Assembly (NCBI GenBank): GCA_037446115.1
Contig: JBBIJF010000054.1
Span: 1 to 12,263 of the forward strand
Length of the DNA: 12,263 nt
Direction of reading: 5' to 3'
Source: JANWXD01 sp037446115
GTDB lineage: Bacteria; Acidobacteriota; Terriglobia; Bryobacterales; Bryobacteraceae
The notes beneath the pieces were generated by a model that saw nothing but the letters and a program-made list of their open reading frames with translations, was not told where the DNA came from and made no database searches. Position 1 is the first letter of the stretch, and every line of letters starts with the position of its first letter. Position numbers and translations under genes: made by a program. Of this stretch, positions 6,670 to 12,263 are shown piece after piece.

Positions 6670-8522
6670 TACGGCAGCGAAAAAGCCACCAAGTGATCGG
6701 TATACTCGCGGTTGTATTTGTTCCCTCCTCCGGCCGCGATGACCACGAACTGTTTGCCGGTCCTGCGACCAAGAAACGTCATGGGCGTCGCGTGAGCGCT
6801 GGCGGGCAGCAGGTGGCTCCAAAGCTCGCGTCCGGTATCTTTGTCGAAGGCGCGGAAGCGGCGGTCGTTGGTGGCGCCGATGAAGACCAGTCCGCCGGCG
6901 GTGACGATGGAGCCGCCGATGTTGGGCGCACCGGTGGGCGGCAGCCCTCGCGCCCGCAACTCGTCCACAACACCCAGCACCACGCGCCAGCGGAATTCGC
7001 CGCTGTCCAGATCAATGGCCGTCAGGTGTCCCCAGGGCGGCTTTTGGCAGGGGTAGAGGTTCGGGTCCCAGAACCGGGAACTCTCCGTGCCCGGTCCTTG
7101 GGCGCGGTAGGGAATGCGGGCACCCTCGGGCCGCTTGACCATGCGGTAAACCATGCCCACGTCCATCGAGTTGACGTAGAGCGTACGTGTTTCCGGGTCG
7201 AAGGAGGCCCCGCCCCAGTTGGCGCCGCCATTGGTGCCGGGAAACAGAATGGTGGGCTTGAGCCCGATGGGCGTGTACAGGCTGCCGAGCACGGCGCCGT
7301 CCATGAGTTTGGCGCAAAACGCGCGCGATTCGGGCGTGACGTCGGTGAGCTCCTCCGGCCGCATGCTCTGCCGGGCAAAAGGAGGCGGTTTCACAGGGAC
7401 CGGCTGCGTGGGCCAGGCCTGTTCGCCCGGCACTTCGCTCGGCGGCACGGCGCGCTCTTCGACAGGAAACAGCGGCTCGCCCGTGACGCGGTGGAGCAGG
7501 AACAGGAAGCCGGTCTTGGTGACCTGCGCCACGGCCGGGATGTCGCGCCCGTCGCGCCGCACCGTGACCAGATTGGGTTGGGCGGGAAGGTCGTAGTCCC
7601 AGATGTTATGGTGGACGGTCTGGAAGTGCCAGAGGCGGCGGCCGGTGGCGGCTTCCAAAGCGACCAGCGAATCGCCGAACAGGTTGGCGCCTTTCCGATC
7701 GCCGCCGTAGAAGTCAAAGGAAGGCGAGGTCAGGGGCACGTAGACGATGCCCCGCTCTTGGTCCACGCTGAGAATGGACCAGGCGTTGGCGCCGCCGCGG
7801 TCTTTCCAGGAATCGCCCTCCCAGGTATCATGACCGAATTCGCCCGGACGCGGCACGACGTGGAAACGCCACACGAGGCGACCGGTGCGGACGTCGAAAG
7901 CGCGCACATCGCCGCTGGGCCCCTGCGGCTCTCCGTCGGAAGTCAGTGCGCCGCAGATCACGAGGTTCTTATAAACCGCAGGCGGCGAGGTCAGCGAGTA
8001 AGCGCGGCCGGGGTAGCTGTCGGCCACTCCTTTGCGCAGGTCTATAAAGCCGCCCTCGCCGAAGGAGCGGACGGGACGGCCGGTGGCGGCCTCGATGGCA
8101 AGGAGCCGGCCGTCGAGCGTGCCGTAGAACAGGCGCCGGTCGTTCCCATCCGACCACCAGGCGGCCCCGCGGTTGACGAACAGGTTGTACGGCCTGCTGC
8201 GGTCGATCGCGGGATCGAAGGTCCACAATTCGCGGCCGGTTTCGGCCTCCAGCGCGATGAGGCGGCAGAAGGGCGTGGTGACATACATCACGCCTTCGAC
8301 GACGAGCGGCGTACACTCGAAGGCGCTGCGAACCGGATAGCGGACGCCGTCGCTCCAGTCACCGGTGCGGTAGATCCAGGCGACTTTGAGCTTCCCGACA
8401 TTGGAACGATGAATCTGTTTCAGCGGGGAGTATTTCGCGCCGCCCGCATCCCCTCCGTAATAGGGCCATTCCTGCGCTGCCGCGCAGACCGCCGCCGTGA
8501 CCATGGCCAGAAGCGCACGCAT
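6669..8522 (-). CDS. PQQ-dependent dehydrogenase, beta-propeller type (glucose/alcohol dehydrogenase-like)
   Basis: Predicted periplasmic quinoprotein of 617 aa, oxidising a sugar or alcohol with pyrroloquinoline quinone. Residues 1-16 (MRALLAMVTAAVCAAA) form a short Sec signal; the membrane domain of the large glucose dehydrogenase is absent. The mature protein opens with WPYYGGDAGGAKYSPLKQI (19-37), typical of the glucose-dehydrogenase branch. Propeller 'tryptophan-docking' tags ATG/ETGRxLW recur near 94-100, 146, 213, 292-298 and 562-568. VHHNIWDYDLPAQPNLV (303-319) with D309, and VTKTGFLFLLHRVTG (334-348) with K336, match segments that carry the catalytic Asp and Lys in family members. 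NGGANWGGASFDP (431-443) is also characteristic. No haem motif is present, so electrons must leave through a partner, presumably the next gene's cytochrome. No Shine-Dalgarno precedes the ATG. Substrate and PQQ supply cannot be judged here. Confidence 0.92.
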   Translation of the reverse strand: MRALLAMVTAAVCAAAQEWPYYGGDAGGAKYSPLKQIHRSNVGKLKVAWIYRTGDWSDGVRYPVRSAFECTPLVVEGVMYVTTPFCRLIALEAETGRELWTFDPAIDRSRPYNLFVNRGAAWWSDGNDRRLFYGTLDGRLLAIEAATGRPVRSFGEGGFIDLRKGVADSYPGRAYSLTSPPAVYKNLVICGALTSDGEPQGPSGDVRAFDVRTGRLVWRFHVVPRPGEFGHDTWEGDSWKDRGGANAWSILSVDQERGIVYVPLTSPSFDFYGGDRKGANLFGDSLVALEAATGRRLWHFQTVHHNIWDYDLPAQPNLVTVRRDGRDIPAVAQVTKTGFLFLLHRVTGEPLFPVEERAVPPSEVPGEQAWPTQPVPVKPPPFARQSMRPEELTDVTPESRAFCAKLMDGAVLGSLYTPIGLKPTILFPGTNGGANWGGASFDPETRTLYVNSMDVGMVYRMVKRPEGARIPYRAQGPGTESSRFWDPNLYPCQKPPWGHLTAIDLDSGEFRWRVVLGVVDELRARGLPPTGAPNIGGSIVTAGGLVFIGATNDRRFRAFDKDTGRELWSHLLPASAHATPMTFLGRRTGKQFVVIAAGGGNKYNREYTDHLVAFSLP

Positions 8523-8588
8523 GGAGAAGACCCATTATGGCGCAGGGCGTCCGCGTCTATGATGGAGGGATCTCAGGAGGTTCGCCAG
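8523..8588. promoter_or_regulatory. 66-bp divergent promoter region
   Basis: This gap must start transcription of both the leftward quinoprotein operon and the rightward hydrolase-like gene. Leftward, CATAAT (complement of 8534-8539) is a 5/6 match to a -10 box only 11 nt before the ATG, so the message could be nearly leaderless; this suits the lack of a Shine-Dalgarno. Rightward, TATGAT (8558-8563) is a 5/6 match, followed by a strong AGGAGG at 8575-8580, 8 nt before the ATG at 8589. No convincing -35 box is seen for either. The boxes are weak evidence in themselves. Confidence 0.35.
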
Positions 8589-10733
8589 ATGACGCGCCGA
8601 GAATTCGTGCAAACCGCTGCGGGCGTGCCGGCTCTGGCCGCGGCGCCGGCCGGCGTGGAGCAATGGTTCGACAAGCCGATGCGATGGGCACAGCTCGTGC
8701 TGGTCGAAGACGACCCGGGCAAGTATGACCCCGGCTTCTGGCTTGACTATTTCCGCCGCATCCGCGCAGACGCCGCCTGTCTGAGCGCCGGGGGCTGCGT
8801 GGCGTACTACCCGACGAAAATCCCGTTTCACCACCGCAGCGCCTGGATGGGCGACACGGACCCGTTCGGCGAACTGGTGGCGGGCTGCCGGAAGCTGGGG
8901 ATGGTCGTCATCGCGCGAACGGACCCGCACGCCACCTATCAAGACGTTTTCGAAGCCCACCCGGACTGGATCGCCGTGGATGCCGAGGGCCGGCCGCGCC
9001 GCCACTGGGCGTCTCCCGAAATGTGGGTGACCTGCGCGCTCGGGCCGTACAACTTCGAGTTCATGACCGAGATTCACAAGGAGATCGTGTCGAGGTACCA
9101 GGTGGACGGGATTTTCACGAACCGCTGGGCGGGCTCGGGGATGTGCTATTGCGAGCACTGCCGGCGGAACTTTCGCGACTACTGCGGACTCGAGCTGCCG
9201 CGGAGCAATGCTCCGCGGGATCCGGCGCGGCGGCATTACCTCCGCTGGCGGCAGCAGCGCCTGTTCGAGCTTTGGCGGCTGTGGGACGGCGAGATCCGCA
9301 AGATCAACCCGCGGGCCCGTTTCATCGCCAATGCCGGCGGTGGGGCGTTGAGCGAGCTCGACATGAAAACCATCGGAGAGCTGGCGCCGACGCTGTTCGC
9401 GGACCGGCAGGCGCGCCGCGGTCTGACGCCGCCGTGGGCTGCCGGCAAGAACGCCAAAGAGTACCGTGCCACGTTGGGGCGCAAGCCGATCGCGGGAATC
9501 ACCAGCGTGGGACTGGAAGAGCCGTATCGCTGGAAGGACTCCGTGCAGAGCCCGGCCGAGATCCGCATCTGGATGAGCGACGGCGTGGCCAACGGGTTCC
9601 GGCCGTGGTTTGTGAAGTTTTCCGGCACACTCTACGACCGCAGGTGGCTGAAGGTCATCGAGGAACTGTACACACGCTACGCGCAATGGGAGCGTTACCT
9701 GCGCAACGAAGCGTCGCTGGCTCGCGTGGCCGTGGTGTACTCGCAGCAGACGGCCTGGTATTACGGAGGCGAGCGGGCACAGCAGAAGGTCGAGGACCAC
9801 ATCCGCGGCCTCTACCATGCGCTCATCGAGGCCCGGATTCCGTTCGAGATGGTACACGACGGCCTGCTCGACGAAGCACACACGGCGGGGTTCAAGCTGT
9901 TGATCTTTCCCAACGTCGCGGCGCTCTCCGAGGCCCAGTGCGCGCAGATCCGGGCCTTCGTCAAACGGGGCGGCAGCGTGCTGGCGACGCTGGAGACATC
10001 GCTGTACGACGAGAACGGCGAGCGGCGGCAGGACTTCGGTCTGGGTGATCTGTTCGGAGCTCGCTTCGGCGGGCGCCTGGAAGGGCCGATGCGAAACGCG
10101 TACCTGCGCATCGAAGCCGAGACGCGGCATCCGGTGCTGGCGGGGCTCGAGGATGCGGGGCGCATCATTCACGGGGTGTGGCGTCTGCAGACCGCGCCGC
10201 GGGACAAGCTCGCCGTGGCGCCGCTCACACTGATTCCGTCCTACCCGGACCTGCCGATGGAGAAGGTCTACCCCCGCGTGCCGAAGACTGACCAACCCGA
10301 GCTGTACGTGCGAGAGCTGGGCACGAGCCGCGTGGTGTATTTTCCCTGGGACGTGGACCGCACCTTCTGGGAGGTGATGTGCGTGGATCACGGCCGTCTG
10401 CTGGCGAACGCGGTACGATGGGCGCTCAATGAGGATCCGGTGGTGGAGGTTACGGGACCGGGGGTACTCGACGTGACGGTGTGGCGGCAGCGGGATTCGA
10501 TGACGGTGCATCTGGTTAACCTCACGAATCCGATGATGATGAAAGGCCCGCTGCGCGAGTTGGTGCCCGCGGGTCCGCTGGAAGTCCGCCTGCGGTTGCC
10601 GGCAGGGATCCGGGTGCGTGGGGTCCGGCTGCTCGCGGCGGGAACACGGCCGCGCGCGGAAATATCTAGCGGCTGGCTGCGGGTGGGAGTTCCGGCGGTC
10701 GGGGATCACGAGGTTGTAGCCGTCGAGGTGTAG
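8589..10733 (+). CDS. Tat-exported glycoside-hydrolase-like protein with GH42-type Cys cluster
   Basis: Predicted exported protein of 714 aa. AGGAGG (8575-8580) and an 8-nt spacer fix the ATG at 8589, although the frame is open far upstream. The twin-arginine signal is MTRREFVQTAAGVPALAAAPA. Residues 30-370 look like a TIM-barrel hydrolase: PDWIAVDAEGRP (125-136), QVDGIFTNRW (171-180), SGMCYCEHCRRNF (183-195) and GLEEPYRW (308-315). C149 with C186-Y-C188-E-H-C191 reproduces the spacing style of the structural zinc site of GH42 beta-galactosidases. Where GH42 has Asn-Glu (acid/base) just before that cluster, this protein has N178-R179. Residues 378-470 match the trimerisation domain (FKLLIFPNVAALSE, GGSVLATLE), followed by a beta-rich C-terminus with TVHLVNLTNP. 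It is a paralogue in layout of the protein at 2588-4675. A carbohydrate-related role is inferred; activity is uncertain. Confidence 0.84.
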   Translation: MTRREFVQTAAGVPALAAAPAGVEQWFDKPMRWAQLVLVEDDPGKYDPGFWLDYFRRIRADAACLSAGGCVAYYPTKIPFHHRSAWMGDTDPFGELVAGCRKLGMVVIARTDPHATYQDVFEAHPDWIAVDAEGRPRRHWASPEMWVTCALGPYNFEFMTEIHKEIVSRYQVDGIFTNRWAGSGMCYCEHCRRNFRDYCGLELPRSNAPRDPARRHYLRWRQQRLFELWRLWDGEIRKINPRARFIANAGGGALSELDMKTIGELAPTLFADRQARRGLTPPWAAGKNAKEYRATLGRKPIAGITSVGLEEPYRWKDSVQSPAEIRIWMSDGVANGFRPWFVKFSGTLYDRRWLKVIEELYTRYAQWERYLRNEASLARVAVVYSQQTAWYYGGERAQQKVEDHIRGLYHALIEARIPFEMVHDGLLDEAHTAGFKLLIFPNVAALSEAQCAQIRAFVKRGGSVLATLETSLYDENGERRQDFGLGDLFGARFGGRLEGPMRNAYLRIEAETRHPVLAGLEDAGRIIHGVWRLQTAPRDKLAVAPLTLIPSYPDLPMEKVYPRVPKTDQPELYVRELGTSRVVYFPWDVDRTFWEVMCVDHGRLLANAVRWALNEDPVVEVTGPGVLDVTVWRQRDSMTVHLVNLTNPMMMKGPLRELVPAGPLEVRLRLPAGIRVRGVRLLAAGTRPRAEISSGWLRVGVPAVGDHEVVAVEV
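9198..9218. repeat. Perfect 9-bp stem, 3-nt loop hairpin inside the hydrolase-like gene
   Basis: CCGCGGAGC (9198-9206), AAT, GCTCCGCGG (9210-9218) form an uninterrupted 9-bp GC-rich stem with a minimal loop. It encodes the hydrophilic stretch PRSNAPR just after the Cys cluster, a likely surface loop. It could be a small intragenic palindrome, a pause site or chance in GC-rich DNA. Confidence 0.7.
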
Positions 10734-11467
10734 CACGGGGCGCGGAGATCCCCGCCGGTGGGGGGTAAGGGGCCCGACCCGCATTCTGGGTTGGCGGGTT
10801 TGAGTGGGGGAGCAATACGGTCGGAGTTGGGAGCGTGGCTTCGTTTGGTCAAATTATCCGGTTGCGGGCTGTGGAAGGCCAGCCACGCCGCCAGCTACCG
10901 GCTAGTCTGGCACAGGCGAAACGTCGTGGGCTTGGGTTCGTTTTTGCAAGACGGCCACGCGCAAGAACGCATAGCGGGCAGAGCGGACCCCCCGAGCCGG
11001 TATTTGGCTTCGCTCGAACGGCAAGTCCGGTGGACCGCGCTTCGCATCGCGGCAACCGGGATGCCGAAACATAGCGAACGACCCATTGACCCGCCGGGAC
11101 CCGCGCCACGGCCGGCTTCGGTTTGTTTTGTCGCCACGCGACGGCGACCGTGCGGCCGTGGACGACCGGGAGGGCCCCTCGCCAAAGCTATGGAAGCCGC
11201 CACCCAGACGCATGCTTTGCATTGGCGCCACGCCCTGAGCCGCGGCCAGTCTTCCGGCACCCTCTCTGCAGCCTATCCTCGACCTGCCAGACCCCAACTT
11301 GTCACCACTGTCATCTGAGCCCTCCCGACGGACCGCAACGACCTCCGGCTGACGCACTCCCTCGCCGCAAAATCATGAGCCGCCCAACCCTGGCGGCTTC
11401 CGCGACTCCTAAGCCGCGGCCCTCTCCGCCCCCACCGCTATCCCTAACGCCAGTCCACCCTTCCCGC
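10734..11467. other. 734-bp stretch without a convincing gene
   Basis: Between the hydrolase-like gene and the CRISPR array several frames are open on both strands, up to 186 codons. They overlap one another, are rich in Arg, Ser, Pro and Gly, have no recognisable domain, and none has a good ribosome-binding site that I could find. CGGGG/CCCCG (10736-10740/10750-10754) just after the stop could be a weak hairpin but has no T-run. GTCGCC/GGCGAC (11130-11135/11143-11148) is another small inverted repeat. The stretch includes the inverted repeat copy at 11398-11422. It may hold a decayed gene, a dispersed genomic repeat or the trailer of the array. It is GC-rich, unlike most CRISPR leaders. Confidence 0.5.
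11398..11422 (-). repeat. Inverted, diverged CRISPR repeat copy (anti-repeat)
   Basis: The plus strand here matches bases 3-27 of the minus-strand CRISPR repeat at 23 of 25 positions; the two differences are T to C at repeat positions 14 and 19. It is therefore in the opposite orientation to the array, ending 45 bp before its first repeat. Compared with the same-orientation repeat the palindromic core matches at only 15 of 20 positions against 18 of 20 inverted, so orientation is clear. A leftward transcript would carry the complement, and both differences would become U-G wobbles, leaving an unbroken 25-bp potential duplex with any array repeat. The ATTGAAGC handle is not preserved. Similarity is seen directly; a regulatory or tracr-like role is inference. 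It may be only an inverted relic. Confidence 0.72.
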
Positions 11468-11503
11468 GCTTCCATGGGGCCGCGACTTAAGGGTCGCGGA
11501 AAT
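11468..11503 (-). repeat. Degenerate leader-distal CRISPR repeat
   Basis: The leftmost repeat differs from consensus at two positions: position 6 (A to C) and position 25 (A to G). The first alters the handle, ATTGAAGC becoming ATGGAAGC on the minus strand; the second breaks the loop-closing pair of the stem. Decay of this kind is usual for the oldest, leader-distal repeat. Confidence 0.9.
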
Positions 11504-11611
11504 ACCACACCGCGGCGGCGGTCTCCGGAGCTACGGCCGCTTCAATGGGGCCGCGACTTAAGAGTCGCGGAAATAAAACGATATCCCATCCGTTACCCGT
11601 AGCATTGCAGA

Positions 11612-11647
11612 GCTTCACTGGGGCCGCGACTTAAGAGTCGCGGAAAT
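11612..11647 (-). repeat. Third CRISPR repeat with altered crRNA handle
   Basis: One difference from consensus, position 7 (A to C), changes the minus-strand handle from ATTGAAGC to AGTGAAGC. With leftward transcription this repeat supplies the 5' handle of the crRNA from the spacer at 11575-11611. The stem is intact. Confidence 0.9.
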
Positions 11648-12263
11648 AGAGATGAACGTACCAGCCTAACGTGGCTTAGGTGCTTCAATGGGGCCGCGAC
11701 TTAAGAGTCGCGGAAATATTGCTGACGTCTTGCCGATACCTGGAGCACCCCAGCTTCAATGGGGCCGCGACTTAAGAGTCGCGGAAATGGAGTAAACTAT
11801 GTGGACACCATACATTACGATACTTGCTTCAATGGGGCCGCGACTTAAGAGTCGCGGAAATGAGTAGGTCAGGGTTGTAATAGAGGTTCCCCTTCCCATG
11901 CTTCAATGGGGCCGCGACTTAAGAGTCGCGGAAATGTGCTGAGCTGGCCCGCCATGGTCCTGCCGGGAGGGGCTTCAATGGGGCCGCGACTTAAGAGTCG
12001 CGGAAATCTCAGGGCGCATCTCACGTTGCGGTCGCTCGGGAACGCTTCAATGGGGCCGCGACTTAAGAGTCGCGGAAATGGAATCGCGCCATCATCTTCT
12101 TCTTCCTCCAACAGCTTCAATGGGGCCGCGACTTAAGAGTCGCGGAAATCGGGAAGTTTTGACAGAGCGTCATATCCGCTGTCGTGCTTCAATGGGGCCG
12201 CGACTTAAGAGTCGCGGAAATCAGGTGATCCTCATCGCGCTCGCCGCGTGCAAACTGGCTTCA

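Larger units (their letters stand above)
11468..12263 (-). CRISPR. CRISPR array, 36-bp repeat, 11 full repeats plus partial, continues past window
   Basis: Repeats start at 11468, 11539, 11612, 11682, 11753, 11826, 11900, 11972, 12044, 12114, 12186, and a cut-off twelfth at 12258 (6 bases). Spacers measure 35, 37, 34, 35, 37, 38, 36, 36, 34, 36 and 36 bp and are all different. Nine full repeats are identical. The repeat core is CCGCGACT-TAAG-AGTCGCGG, an 8-bp stem with a 4-nt loop, flanked by GCTTCAATGGGG and AAAT. On the minus strand the repeat ends CCCCATTGAAGC; ATTGAA-type ends form the 8-nt crRNA 5' handle in Cas6-processed systems. This and the degenerate leftmost repeats indicate leftward transcription with the leader to the right. 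No cas gene is in the window; the strong stem argues against type II, but the subtype cannot be assigned. Confidence 0.97.

Noticed and set aside
6594..8588. A rightward open frame that begins at 6594 and runs through into the hydrolase-like gene, 1379 codons in all
   Set aside because: It is antisense to the well-supported cytochrome and PQQ dehydrogenase genes, and the downstream protein has its own strong ribosome-binding site and Tat signal at 8589. Lack of stops follows from high GC.
10736..10754. Hairpin after the second hydrolase-like gene as intrinsic terminator
   Set aside because: Five-base stem with a 9-nt loop and no following T-run.
8535..10784. A 749-codon leftward open frame opposite the second hydrolase-like gene
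   Set aside because: Arg/His/Pro-rich shadow translation with no domain; the opposite strand has clear motifs.
11237..11248. A second possible repeat relic (TGAGCCGCGGCC)
   Set aside because: Only 10 of 12 bases match and the remaining repeat arm is absent; chance is likely in this GC-rich DNA.
11123..11602. A 159-codon rightward open frame entering the array
   Set aside because: It runs through the first two CRISPR repeats, has no domain and no clear ribosome-binding site.
11869..12136. Open frames on both strands within the array giving repeated peptides such as GPRLKSRGN and FPRLLSRGPIEA
   Set aside because: These are translations of the CRISPR repeat; repeat plus spacer is often near 72 bp, so the frame is kept by chance.

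Overview
The window is GC-rich, densely coded bacterial chromosome. Tat-exported glycoside-hydrolase-like proteins, a PQQ dehydrogenase, a small multihaem cytochrome and a PafA-like phosphatase together suggest an Acidobacteriota genome of the Bryobacter/Solibacter kind. This is inference from gene content and style; there is no rRNA or other marker here, and Planctomycetota or Verrucomicrobiota cannot be excluded. No transposase, integrase, tRNA or rRNA was seen.

Layout, left to right. Positions 1-181 are non-coding and rich in inverted repeats, with a possible terminator for the leftward genes. A leftward two-gene operon follows: a DegT/DnrJ/EryC1-type aminotransferase (1263-2402) and a Gfo/Idh/MocA oxidoreductase (182-1258), a typical pair for oxidising a sugar and then transaminating it. 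A divergent 185-bp gap with a tandem direct repeat leads to a rightward Tat-exported glycoside-hydrolase-like protein (2588-4675). Its 3' end overlaps the end of a leftward three-gene operon: PQQ-binding beta-propeller dehydrogenase (6669-8522), pentahaem c-type cytochrome (6244-6669, TAATG overlap) and PafA-like phosphatase (4623-6239, 4-nt gap). From a 66-bp divergent gap a second Tat-exported member of the same hydrolase-like family runs rightward (8589-10733). About 730 bp without a convincing gene follow, then a CRISPR array (11468 to the window end, continuing outside).

How the parts fit. Five products appear to be made for the cell envelope or periplasm: two hydrolase-like proteins, a quinoprotein that would pass electrons to the adjacent cytochrome, and a phosphatase. 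The two cytoplasmic enzymes suit sugar modification. Together this suggests a carbohydrate-processing locus, with no transporter or regulator visible.

The array has 11 complete 36-bp repeats, a partial twelfth and 11 spacers of 34-38 bp. The minus-strand repeat ends in ATTGAAGC, a crRNA-handle-like end, and the degenerate repeats lie at the left. Both facts say the array is transcribed leftward with leader and cas genes beyond the right edge. The most unusual observation is an inverted, diverged repeat copy at 11398-11422, 45 bp past the leader-distal end: read on the array's own strand it is an anti-repeat that could pair with all 25 opposing repeat bases (23 Watson-Crick, two G-U).
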